From: Erigeron canadensis
Lineage: Eukaryota; Streptophyta; Magnoliopsida; Asterales; Asteraceae
Length of the DNA stretch: 64,000 nt
Assembly (NCBI RefSeq): GCF_010389155.1
Contig: NC_057769.1
Span: 9,052,735-9,116,734, forward strand
Direction of reading: 5' to 3'
The position numbers and the translations under genes were made by a program. Positions 23,032-34,300 of the stretch are shown here, piece after piece. Below the pieces are notes generated by a model. That model made no database searches. It worked only from the letters and a program-made list of their open reading frames with translations, and was not told where the DNA came from. Position 1 is the first letter of the stretch, and each line of letters begins with the position of its first letter.

Positions 23032-25983
23032 ATGGGATCTGAACTAACCTTTAGAGGCCATGAACACCAAACGACGTCGGATTCATACTCACCTAAACCC
23101 AACAAACCATGGCTTTCCATCATCAGACCTCTCCGTTACATCCTCCGTGAAAACCGCCTCCTTTTCACCCTTGTCGGCATTCTCATCGGCGCGTGTCTCA
23201 TCGCCATCTTCCCCTCATCATCCTCACCATCATCATCCCCCACCTCAAACCACCGGATCAGTTTCCGCGACGCTTACTCCACGTCAGACGCCCTCATCAA
23301 CCCGACCCGACCCGTATTCCGTTCCGGGTTCGGGTCGATGAACTCGGGTGGGAAGATTCCGTTGGGTCTGAAAAGAAAAGGGTTGAGGATTGTTGTGACC
23401 GGTGGTGCCGGGTTTGTCGGGAGTCATCTTGTTGATAGGTTGATGGCGCGTGGTGACAGCGTGATAGTTGTGGATAATTTTTTCACGGGGAATAAGGATA
23501 ATGTGATGCATCATTTTGGGAATCCTAGGTTTGAACTTATTAGACATGATGTTGTCGAACCTTTGTTACTTGAAGTTGATCAGATCTATCATCTTGCTTG
23601 CCCTGCTTCCCCTGTTCATTATAAACATAACCCTGTCAAGACCATTATATCCTTTTTCTACATTTCATTATGCATATTTTATAAAATGTATCTATATATG
23701 CATATATTTTGTAATTATAATGCCTATTTAGGATAAGATGGATAAATGGTGTAGGAAATGGGCCAAAAGGCTCGAACTTTACTTGAAAAAGGATCCCTAT
23801 ATGTTGAATTTTGTTTGTTATTTAACGATTTAATTGCGGTTTCCTTGACTTTGATTTTGTCGATACAAGACGAATGTGGTTGGGACATTGAACATGTTAG
23901 GATTAGCTAAGCGAGTTGGGGCTCGGTTTTTGCTAACGAGTACTAGTGAGGTCTATGGTGATCCATTGCAACATCCTCAAGTCGAGACTTATTGGGGAAA
24001 TGTTAATCCTATTGGTTAGTTTTTGTTTGTATTGTGTTATGATAATATATGGTACTGGAAATCCCGTATAATTCAGAGCTGAAATGAGATCTGATTTTGA
24101 TTGTTATGTTTTTGGGCAGGTGTTAGAAGTTGTTATGATGAGGGAAAGCGGACTGCTGAGACGTTAGCGATGGATTACCATAGAGGTGCTGGCGTTGAGG
24201 TCTGTATTAGTAAAAGCTACTAAATATTGGCATATGATTCAATGGTTTGTTAGAATTATGGGTTTGTTTAAATTAATGATTTTGATTTCGTTTGTAAATG
24301 TAGGTTAGGATTGCAAGGATATTTAACACATATGGTCCACGAATGTGCATTGATGATGGTCGTGTTGTCAGTAATTTTGTTGCTCAGGTAGATTATCTAT
24401 CATGATCATTTTCAAGAATTATGTTTCTGAAGATGTTAAAATGGACTAATAAAAAGTAGCTTTTGTCTTTGGAATAATGTCTTTGATGGTGATTAGTCTA
24501 TTGTTAAATAATAACGCAGGCACTTAGGAAAGAGCCTTTGACTGTTTATGGTGACGGAAAGCAAACAAGAAGTTTCCAATTTGTTTCGGATTTGGTTAGT
24601 ATATGTTTTTCTTTGTTTACTTTAACAAATTTGTAGTTACCTGTGTATTATTATGTCTAATTGTCTTTTTGCCTTTATGCGTATTTGATCTCTTTTGTGT
24701 ATAACTTTATGAATAGTCATGCTTATTGGCAATCTCTATATCGGGTAATTGTTATTTTTGGGCGATTCAGTATTCAACTCAATTTAGCCTAATAATATCC
24801 TTAAAAAGAGTTGTATGATACTTCCCCCAATCGTTATCTATCTTCATGAATCTGAAAATAGCAAAAGTAGTTAAAGGTTATTGATTTTAGTTTGTTGAGT
24901 ATCTACATCATTTGGGTACCAAACTATCGAATGGGTCCTAATTACTTGTAGTGGTAAAGAAGCTTATATGGTTAGTAGTAAGTTAGGGAATAGGATCACA
25001 AATGATCTTTTTTGGGGTCTTTCCATTTCGGTTATGGCTCTTGTTTAGAACATGTTTTACTTGAATGCTTTCGTGTAAATTACTTAATCTTCCTGTTATA
25101 ATAATTAAATGATAGTTATTAGGTTGGGATCACATGGTTCCCCTTCTATATTACTTATGTTAATGTACACTTTACTTGTTAAATAATCAATCACTTCTTT
25201 TTAAACAGTTATATCAAATTAAATGTGCAATTCTCATGACATATGATACATAGAAGAGATCACCTGAAAGGTGTCGGTGATGTCGCAATTTAAGGAACAA
25301 AGAAATAGATGTCACATTATTGCAATGTCCAACGAGCGTGTGTGTAATGGAAATTGACAAGATTTATAATTTATTATGCTAAGGGCCAAAGGATACCATG
25401 TGGGTGGAAAGTTTGGTCCTATGTCATTAAACTCTGTGGGACATAAATATTTCAAAAGCATAAGAGAACAAGTCTTGGATTATTATTATTGCTACTATAT
25501 CATTCAATTTAGAAATGCTTTATGTCCTAACTTTCTTTTCTTTTGAATTCAAAGGTGGAGGGTTTAATGAGATTGATGGAAGGTGAACATGTAGGGCCGT
25601 TTAATCTTGGAAACCCTGGTGAATTCACCATGCTTGAACTTGCTCAGGTAAATGCTTCTTTTTGTATGTATGTGATGTGATGATTATGATGGATTTCAGA
25701 AACAATCAAGTATTTTTCTGAAGTTTGTCTAAACGTTGGTGAATAGGTGGTTCAAGAGACAATTGACCCGAATGCAAAGATAGAGTTCAGGCCAAACACA
25801 GAGGACGACCCACATAAGAGGAAGCCCGATATCACCAAGGCAAAAGATCTCTTGGGCTGGGAGCCAAAGGTGCCTCTACGCAAAGGTCTCCCTATGATGG
25901 TGTCTGACTTTAGGCAACGTATCTTTGGTGATCATAAGGACAACGGTGTGACTACCACCTCATCATCCTCCACCTCAGCTTAA
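23032..25983 (+). CDS. UXS: UDP-glucuronate decarboxylase (UDP-xylose synthase), membrane-anchored type
   Basis: Seven exons, 23032-23646, 23867-24014, 24120-24199, 24304-24387, 24520-24594, 25555-25647 and 25747-25983, give 443 aa, the length of type II membrane UXS. It converts UDP-glucuronate to UDP-xylose with bound NAD, supplying xylan and other wall polymers. A short cytosolic N-terminus is followed by one membrane anchor (about residues 43-61), then the Golgi-lumen extended SDR domain: Rossmann motif [10 protein letters not shown] (123-132), TSTSEVYGD, and catalytic Tyr-x3-Lys in YDEGK (Tyr260, Lys264). [17 protein letters not shown] and [17 protein letters not shown] are near-invariant in the family. 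Closest in layout to Arabidopsis UXS2/UXS4; which paralogue cannot be told here. Intron 1 is AT-AC, the others GT-AG; intron 5 is 960 bp. No defects seen. Confidence 0.96.
23647..23866 (+). other. U12-type AT-AC intron (UXS intron 1)
   Basis: The donor ATATCCTTTT at 23647 matches the U12 consensus, the branch site TTCCTTGAC at 23841-23849 matches TTCCTTRAY exactly, and the intron ends in AC at 23865-23866, 18 nt after the branch A. Protein continuity (VKTI then KTNVVGT) requires exactly these borders; there is no usable GT-AG alternative at this point. Confidence 0.93.
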
Positions 25984-26972
25984 AGGACTACACTTTTATA
26001 CCAGTAAAATATGATGATATGAAGCAGGAAACGGAAGGCGTATACTATTTTGTCTTTAAAGCAACGGTTCCCTTTACCATGAACTATTATAGCAGAGGTT
26101 ACGCCCTTCTCTACCATTGTAATGGGTTTGAGTCGGCTATATTAGCTTTTCGGGCATGTATGTCATTTTATTAATATCTTAAAAACAGGATGTGGGAACT
26201 TAATTGGTAATTTACAGAGAGAAGTTTTACCTTGTAGCCTACCACCTGCACTTTATTATTGATGATAATGCAATTGCATTTTATATATTAATCCTTTTGT
26301 GTTTGTCAAATCCTGCAACTAATTTTACAAATTCATTCGCGGAGTTTAGTGCTATTGCATAGTTGATTAGACAGGCTTGGTACCTACACCATCTGTCTTT
26401 CTCTGTTTACTGCCTATATAGTTGCCAATATGAGTTTACGCAACAACTAATTAGGCGATGTCACTTATTTTGATAACACGAGTACTGCAAGAGTATACAG
26501 TACTGCAAGAAGGATCATTTTAACCGTTTTCCACAACTATTGTAGGTCAATCTCTACAACAGTTACAACATATATTTCAGCATTTTATATATATCGGTCA
26601 TGACATTTACCAAACCAAGCCTTTATTGAAATGTTTAACTCTTCGATCTACTATAATTTACACTCACAACTTGCAAGTTCAAAAATTTAACAAAATTGAT
26701 AAATATGACTAAAATTCATAAGCCCAAACACTAAGAAATAAATCTAAGACACGAATGGCAAAATTGAAGGTGAAGACGAGAAAAGTGATTGAGTGAAATC
26801 CGTAAATAGTTGACTTGATTAGGCTTACTAATGGATATGTTTATATATCACTACTCAAAATTTAGATATAAGTGAGGTTATGCACACGAACCATATATGC
26901 ATTGAAACTTGGAAGTACTTGACTGCTTGAACTCTTCAACTTGAACAACATAAACCATATTGGGTGTAGTGG
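25984..26972. other. UXS 3'UTR and convergent intergenic DNA
   Basis: The first 200-300 bases are probably UXS 3'UTR. The rest separates UXS from the convergent lipase gene; no other feature is recognised. Confidence 0.5.
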
Positions 26973-29727
26973 CTACATGGAGGAATGCAGCAGTACTTTC
27001 CACCCACGAAGGTTCGTGTGCTGTACGGATTTGTCCACTAATACGGTGGCTGATGTAGTGTCACAGGTAGTACTAGTAATTGTAAGCTCATCACTTGATC
27101 TTTTGTCAAGCCAAGAGATAATATCACCAAAAACAATCTCAATATTATGGTCTGTCTCTCCAGCAGTTAATCCGTGCCACATTCCAGGGTATAACTTTAT
27201 GGTTTTATCTTTACTGCTTGCTTGATCATACAAAGCCTTGCTTACTTCTGGATCTGTTACTGAATCAGCTTCTCCGTGCAACACTAAGAAGGGAAACGTT
27301 ACCTGCGGAAATAAAAAGTGAACTATTTTTAGTACACAAGGCCAACAAGACCGATTGTCAACACAAGGATGAAAATGATGTTAAATGACCTCATTTAGCG
27401 TGTCTTCTAGGCGCATGCTAGTTCTAAGCAATTCAAGAGCTGTTTTAAGCCTGGGCTTTTCTTGATAAATAAGCTTGTTACCACGAATCTGAAAGAAACA
27501 CATGTGAATTAGCTGAATTAGCCTTATAGGACTTGAGATGTAAGAGGCAGAGTGAAGAGTAGCAATGGAAGTCAATCAACACCTTCTCTCTCTTAACAGG
27601 GTCTTTGAAAGCGGAATCAATAACATCCTTCGTAGGTACAATCTTCCATGCGGGAATTATATTTTCTACTCTTGTTAGAACGCTTATCACTAACGGGTGA
27701 GGCTTCACCTTCTCAGATATCTATATATACAAAATAGTTTATATTAGCAAACCAACCAATCAAAATGATGATCATGCCTCTTTTTAGTGTCCTTAATTTA
27801 GAGGGTTAAGTTGATAGGATTAATACTTGGTCCATCACAATTCCTGATGAGGTTCACACCGAAAAGATTAGGTGACAGAGAAAGTAGTCTATACGCTTAT
27901 ATAATGGTGTTTTTCTCTTATAACTGTATTATCTTCTAATATAGGATTGTGTTTGCACCCAATATAAGTTACCTTGCACATAGGAGCAACAAGAATGGCA
28001 CCATGCCAGAAATTTGCTTCTTTTTTATGTGCAAGAAGCGCGACTGCACCACCCATTGACTCCCCATACAAGAATCTTTTCTTGTTCCGGTATTCATCTT
28101 TTCCTGAAACACATATATTTTCCATACTTTATTTAAAGTATTTGTATATGACTTAAAAGGCTTCTCAATGAATTGAAATGAACCATCATGGTTTTCATGA
28201 TTGAAACATGAGGTTTTCTTGGACCTACCCGAAATGAGTTTGAAGTAGTTGCAGCAATCGCTAATGATGTTATCAAACTTTTTAATATAACAACGGGCAC
28301 CCATAGACCGGCCATGTCCTTCATAATCTATCCCAAACACTGCATACCCATAGCTTGCTAGCTTTGTCCCACATCCTACAATCAAAACGTCATCTATTTA
28401 TTCTAAAATACCAAACTCGAGCAAGTATAACACTTAAATCAATAACCCATGTACAGACAAGATGCTTCATATACTATTAAGTCAGTAAGAAAATGGAAAA
28501 AATAATGGATATCGCCCGAAGTTGGATTAGAAGTCTACAAGCAATCCAAAAGTGGCGGAGCTAAATTTTGACATTCAATGGGGTCGGTTGTTTGATTAGA
28601 AGTAACCAATTGTCAGAGAAAATAATATTGATTTAACTCTTAAAATGAAAACTTAAATATTAGTTATTGGGGGGTTTAGCAATTAGCACCTTTTAGCCTC
28701 CTAGCTACTAGCTTTGCCTCTGGTTATCAAAGTTATTTCATGGTTCATATGATAAATATTTCATAAATACCCTGTTTATAATGGGACCGGGCTTACTAAC
28801 TAGTTTCTATTTTACTAAAAGAGTGCATTAGAAATCAAAAAATCTATGCGACACCATTTTATGTTTTCCCAAGCTGTCTCTATCCCTAGTGATGGACACA
28901 TAATTTGAAAGAAAAAAAAAAGAACAAAAAGATAATGATGAAAAATATATATAAAATCAAAATAGCATGAGAAAATTGGAAATGGGATTCTCGAACAACA
29001 TCTATTAACCTCTCATGAAGTTACTACATTCCATGCCATAACCTGCAAAAGAAACATCAACATTAGTAAATCATAAGATCAGAAACTTTTCTAAGTGTTG
29101 CTAATGTTTTGAGTGTGTAAAAAAAGGAAGATAAAAATCATATATACCATGGCAGAGGAAGACAAGTGCTTTTGGAGAAGAAATAGGCAGCCATCTGCAA
29201 GTGAAGAGTTGTACCCCTCTTGAATTTTTTATACACTCCTGTGATGATATATACACAACACACATTATGCACCAAAGATTCATTTTCTGGTGACTCGCTA
29301 GATGTTTACTTACTGAGGTTCGAAATAAGACCTCTAGCTAGCAGGACATCAACACACATACTCTGGTTATTGTCAAATAAGTCTTAAAGTAAAATAAAAT
29401 AGGACAAACTTTTGACCCTTAAATAATGATAGAATTGATGCACAAACTCACGGAGCACAAATATATATTTCAATACAGTACACCATGATTTTCACGATGC
29501 ACATAAACCTATTATTCTATTTGTTTTATATTAACTCATTAATAGTTGTTCTATACATGATAAATACAAAACACCTGTTAATTTAGTTAAGATTAAACTT
29601 TTGTCACAATATATAAAACTCATCACTAGGAGTTAGAATCTTAGCATTGAAAAATGAAGAAAAAAAAATGTGTTTGTGAAGGGGAACTAGCTAAGAAGCA
29701 AACCTCTTGATATTTAACCTCCTCCAT
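26973..29727 (-). CDS. Monoacylglycerol-lipase-like alpha/beta hydrolase (serine esterase)
   Basis: Eight exons, 29727-29704, 29238-29148, 29042-29010, 28375-28229, 28103-27973, 27720-27583, 27488-27390 and 27302-26973, all GT-AG and in phase, give 330 aa, normal for the plant MAGL family (which includes caffeoylshikimate esterase). The oxyanion motif LCHG-YG-ME sits at residues 36-43 and DYEGHGRS follows in exon 4. The nucleophile elbow GESMGG holds Ser114. LVLHGEADSVTD supplies the acid (Asp234) and YPGMWHGL the His (264). Such enzymes hydrolyse monoacylglycerols or related esters in cytosol or at membranes; the substrate cannot be fixed from sequence. A C-terminal extension of about 40 residues after WLDKRSS has no recognised motif. 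Tandem family members are not present nearby. Confidence 0.93.
28556..28724. mobile_element. hAT-like MITE remnant in lipase intron 3
   Basis: The left AGTGGCGGAGCTAAAT and right AGCTTTGCCTCTGG ends resemble the CAGTGGCGGAGC inverted termini of hAT MITEs. Borders and target duplication are degraded. Confidence 0.4.
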
Positions 29728-29819
29728 TGATGAAAGTATGTTTTGAAGTTGAATTTGTGTTATATGAAATGGTAAAATGAAGAAGAATGTGAAAAGGAGA
29801 AAGTGTAGTGTTGTGGATA

Positions 29820-29838
29820 AAATAGATATATATAGTGA
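29820..29838 (-). promoter_or_regulatory. Candidate TATA box of the lipase gene
   Basis: On the minus strand CACTATATATATCTA lies about 100 bases upstream of the ATG at 29727, a reasonable core promoter position. Confidence 0.5.
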
Positions 29839-30028
29839 TAGTGATCCCAAGAAAAAAGAGAGTTTATCAGAAATCAGGGTGACGTTTGTATCCACTCCCA
29901 TGCCCCTGCATTATACTGTATGTATTCCCATCATTTTTATGACTCATTATTTATGAGTTATGACGTGGAGAATGTTCCCTGCATATTTATTTCTTCTACT
30001 TTGAGATTTTAAAGTATGTTTTAATTTT

Positions 30029-30358
30029 GGAAAAAGTTGGTTTTACCCATTCAGCCTCACTACAGAGCTTACACGCAGCCTTACTACGGAGCCTATACGT
30101 AGACTACCTTAGATCCGATAATTATAGAAAAGATATACATTCTCTCAATATGAAGATTTGCACTTATCTCTTACACAGTTGGTTACGCGGAAGATAACTA
30201 TGAATCCCCTAAAAGTAGCAACAAATCTATTCCAATAGGGACACAATATACACAATAGAGATGATTCTCTACACTCTCAACACATACTACACATAGTTGG
30301 CGTACAAAAGGTTCTCACACCTTACCGCAAGGGAATCGCCAACATACAACCATAAACC
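30029..30358 (+). repeat. Gypsy LTR, left copy (end removed by copia insertion)
   Basis: Aligns with the right copy from TTACCCA through CAACATACAACCATAAACC. It has point differences and lacks about 42 bp present in the right copy (from AAAAACCC to CTATAAAT). The start is ragged compared with the right copy's TGTTAGTG. Confidence 0.75.
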
Positions 30359-31001
30359 TGTTGATGCACGTTGATGTGACAACAACAACTTAGATTTGAT
30401 CTGTCTTTTAGATTAAGACATAATGTTATTCTATGTCGTATCTATATATATGTAATTGATAGATTATGGACTTTATGTTTTGGTAATGATCGATTACATG
30501 TTTTGGTGTTATATATATGTGTGTTATGTATGATGTTTGTTGTGTGTTATACAAATACAAACATAATATGTGTTAGGATTCCTTAAGATGAAACACTTAG
30601 GAATATAACCAAGTATTACATCTAACGAAGATAAGGTATATCTTCGTTAGAGGCAAACGAAGATAAACTTCGTTTGGTATAAACGAAGATTAACTTCGTT
30701 ACATGGGCTGGGCAGCTAAGTTCGTAAGAACAAAGCCCAGCAAGCCCAGTTCGATCTGAAACATATATATACGAATGAATACCCTAAAATGAGGAACACA
30801 TTCGACATACACGTACACCAGACCACTAAGTTCGTTCTATAGCTTATAGAAATGAATATAGCATCATACGGCTGATTATTTACTTGATAATTAGCGATAT
30901 ACACGTTAACTAATCAAACTAGTTATCTCGTGAGGATTCCGCACTCACGACATAACAATAGACGATCTCGAGAGCGATCTGTAGCTATCGAGGGACTTAC
31001 A
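30359..31001 (+). repeat. Copia 5' LTR
   Basis: Begins TGTTGATGC and ends GACTTACA directly before the tRNA primer site, 643 bp. Three hairpins with a CGAAG/CTTCG core lie at 30622-30700, upstream of a TATA-like CATATATATACG near 30757. No 3' LTR copy is found in the window. Confidence 0.8.
30622..30700 (+). promoter_or_regulatory. Three consecutive CTTCGTT hairpins in the copia LTR
   Basis: Stem CTAACGAAGATA pairs with TATCTTCGTTAG over a 5 nt loop (30622-30650, 12 bp, perfect). CAAACGAAG pairs with CTTCGTTTG (30654-30676). AACGAAG pairs with CTTCGTT (30682-30700). All share the core AACGAAG. They sit 55-135 bases upstream of the TATA-like sequence. Confidence 0.85.
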
Positions 31002-31003
31002 AG

Positions 31004-31016
31004 TGGTATCAGAGCC
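31004..31016 (+). other. Copia primer-binding site (initiator Met tRNA)
   Basis: TGGTATCAGAGCC, two bases after the LTR end, is the standard copia minus-strand primer site complementary to the 3' end of initiator tRNA-Met. Confidence 0.95.
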
Positions 31017-31094
31017 AATCGATATCTTATCGAAGGTTCGAGATCGTTTGTTTGATTATTTTCTCTCAAAACAACCTCCCGATACCCTAACTGT

Positions 31095-31351
31095 CGCTAA
31101 GTTCGTTTTCTCAAACGAATTTAGCAAACGAATTTAACCTCATCTTCGTTTCAATCTCTTCAAACGTATTTAGCTTTATTTTCGTTAAGTTCCTTCAAAC
31201 GAATTTAAAGTTATCTTCGTTCATTCTCACCTTACGAATTTAGCCTTATTTTCGTTCAATTCCTTCAAACGAAGTTAGACCTATCTTCGTTTCTTTCCTT
31301 CAAACAAACTTAATCCTATTTTCGTTAAGTTGCAGCAAACGAATTTAAACA
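31095..31351 (+). repeat. Leader array upstream of copia gag
   Basis: About six degenerate units of roughly 35-40 bp, each with AAACGAATTTAG-like sequence followed by ATCTTCGTT-like sequence. Exact CGAAnTTA occurs about six times and TTCGTT about seven times. Each unit can fold on AACGAA/TTCGTT. The array runs right up to the gag ATG at 31352. Confidence 0.8.
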
Positions 31352-34300
31352 ATGGCTTCCTCGTCAACCAACACTGCTGTTGCACAATACCTGAATTCTC
31401 TTGTTTATCATGATCATCTTGTTGGACGTACTAATTCTCCACCGAAGTTAGTTTCATTGGCTGACTTCTGGGCGTGGAGAGGCTGATTTGAAGATTATAT
31501 TCAACGAGAAGATTTGAACATGTGGATAATGATCACCGAAGGATATGAATGGCCAACTCTTACTGTAAACGGTGTTACAACTAATTACAAGGTAGGAGAG
31601 TTAAAAGGAAAGAAAAATCTTTGTATGCTGTTGAAGTTAAGGCTCTTTCTACTCTTCGGATGTGCATTCCTCAAGAATTAGTGCACCTGTTTCCTAAACA
31701 GGAGTACAAGACTTCAAAGCAATTGTTCGATGCTATTGAAGCTCACTGTGAAGGTGATCCATTATTGAAGCAAAATAGAATTAAGATGCTTAAGAAACAA
31801 TTTGATTGCTTTAATGCTACCAAGAACAACTAGTTGAGGATCTTATCTTGAGATTTCAACATCTTCTTGCTGAGTTAGCCTATTTTGATCTTAAGTACAC
31901 TCCTACTGAGATAGTGGATAAATTCTTGGATGGTTTGCCGAAAGCTTATAAAGAGTTTCGTCATGGATTGCAAGAAAGAGCTGATTATGCATCTCTTCGT
32001 ATAGATGGTGTTATATCCACATTAAGAAACAGAGAAATGAAGGATAAGGCAAAGGATCTCCAAGACAACTTCACACAAGATCCATCTCTTTATCATGCCA
32101 CTATGAAAAATCCAACAGCTGATGTTAATGCATTCTTTTTTGGGGTTGGTACTTCTGGCACGAAAGAGAGTTCTAATTGTGTTATGGATGGAGATGATTC
32201 TGCTGGTTTCATGGCTTCTGATGCTGGTTACAAGGCTCAAAAGACTAATGAGAGTGCAAAGCCAGGAAATATAACGTTTGGTAACATTTCATCTACTTCT
32301 GCTGGTTACAAGTCTATGCCCATGGATATGAAATCTGCCGAGGGAAGGATGAATGTATTTGCCGCAATGTGTGCTGCACATGAAGCTTTTGTTGCAGGAA
32401 GGATCACAGATCCAGCACTCATTGATGAAGATTATGACCAAATAGATCCAGATGATGTTGAAGAAATGGATCTGAAATGGAATTTGGCGATGATCACCAG
32501 GAGAGTGCAACGATTTATGCAACGAACAGGTAGAAAGCTTATTGGGGGTACTCAGGGGTTTGACAAGTCAAAGGTTAAGTGTTATAATTGCGATGGCTTT
32601 GGACATTTTGCCAAAGAATGTCAACGACCAAAGAGAGACGTCAATATTACCCCTACACGTCAAGATAGAGGTGGTAATCGTCCTTTTAATCCGAATGCAA
32701 GTAGAGCTCTCTTGTTGACTGATGATACTACTGGAAATGACAATGACAAGGCTATCGTAGCTGCTCAACCTGATGGTTCTTATGTTTGGGATCTTCCACA
32801 GGATGAGACCAATAATGTTTATTTGGCTGAAATAGTTGATGATATGGCTCAGATAGTAGATTTTGTTGAGGATTTCTTGGACACCACAGTTTACCACAAT
32901 GATGAGCATTTGTATGAAAATGTTCAAAGCTCGAACATGGAATCTTCTGTTCAGGTATATGATACTGATTATGAGTCTGATGAAGAGGTTGAGGTTGATG
33001 ATATGAAAGATTCTGGAAAGGTGAATGCTGCTGAGAACAAAGACGATTCTGCTACTGAAAAGGTTGAAAAGACAATTGAAGAGCAGATGAAGGAGTATGA
33101 AATTCCAGCAGGCATGAGTGTGGATGACTTTGTCGCTTACATGGCAGACTGCAAAGAAGCAGATCAACAGGTATCTTACTCTCTACATACTATTGTTCAT
33201 GTTTGTAAAATTGTTAATCGAATGTTTGATGAAATTGAACAAAAAAAATGAACAAATTAAGCATTTAGAATCTGTTGTCAATGCTGCTCATGAAGAAAGA
33301 GATAAGTTGATTAAAAAAGATTTAACTGTCACTGATAGAGAAAATTTTTTTAAAGGATAGGATTAAATCTTTAGAGTCTGACATTAGTGCTATGAAAGAC
33401 AAAGTTAAACATGCTGTGGCTGTAGAAAGAGTAGGTGGTGAAGCTTATGCATTGTTAGCTAAAAAGTGTGCTACAATTGAGAAGAACTTGCTGATGCTAG
33501 GATAGAAATAGTAGAATTACAAGCTAAGGTTGATTCTGCTAGACATGATGAGCTTTTAATACATATGAAAAAGTTTGAGGATTCTCCATCTAAGAGTTCT
33601 AACTCTGCTAAGGTTTCTTACAATAGCATGCCTCCTCTTTTCAACAATAACTATACTCCTGTAGAACCCAATATTCCTGAAGTCCTACTTCAACCTAGTG
33701 TTGATGATGGTAAATCAAAAGACTCAACTCCTAAGCCAAATTTGACTAAGGAAACAACAGAGTCTAAAGGAGTTTCTTCTCAACCTACCAAGGAAGAGAA
33801 ATTGAAAGGTGTCGTCCTAGATTCGTCCACTTCTTATGGTCAAAAAGACAGTATTACTCACTTTACACTTCAAAAGAGTAGTAGGGTCTACATTGAGTTA
33901 GAATTTCCATTAGCATCTATTGACCCTAAGAGGATTGATAAAGTCTGGGATGTTGACATTAAGGATATGAAGCGATTAAGTCAGTTGCGTCAAACTTCTT
34001 TACCTAAGCAGTCTAGGGATAGCAAATCTGAAGATGAATTAGTTGTTAATGTCGAAGCAACTAAGGTTTTGAAGCATATTTTAATGCCTGAACGAAAGAA
34101 GTCCCCAAGTAAGTCTAGGATATCACCGACCAAACGAGACCATGAGGATTCTAGAAAAACAAGTAAGTCAGTGGACAATAGTGAATCTGTAAGTACTAAT
34201 AATAAGGTAGATACAAAGAAAAAGACTAAGGTCCTCTCTTGCTTTGCTTGTCATGAAAAAGGTCATGTTTACAGTGTATGTCCTAATCGACCTCGGAGAT

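Noticed and set aside
23284..23547. 87-codon minus-strand frame inside UXS exon 1
   Set aside because: Antisense of a clearly coding exon.
27478..27708. Lipase gene as several separate short ORFs
   Set aside because: These frames are exons with read-through into introns; the spliced model gives one complete 330-residue enzyme.
32568..33167. 199-codon open frame on the minus strand
   Set aside because: Antisense shadow of the copia gag frame; no motifs and no exon structure.
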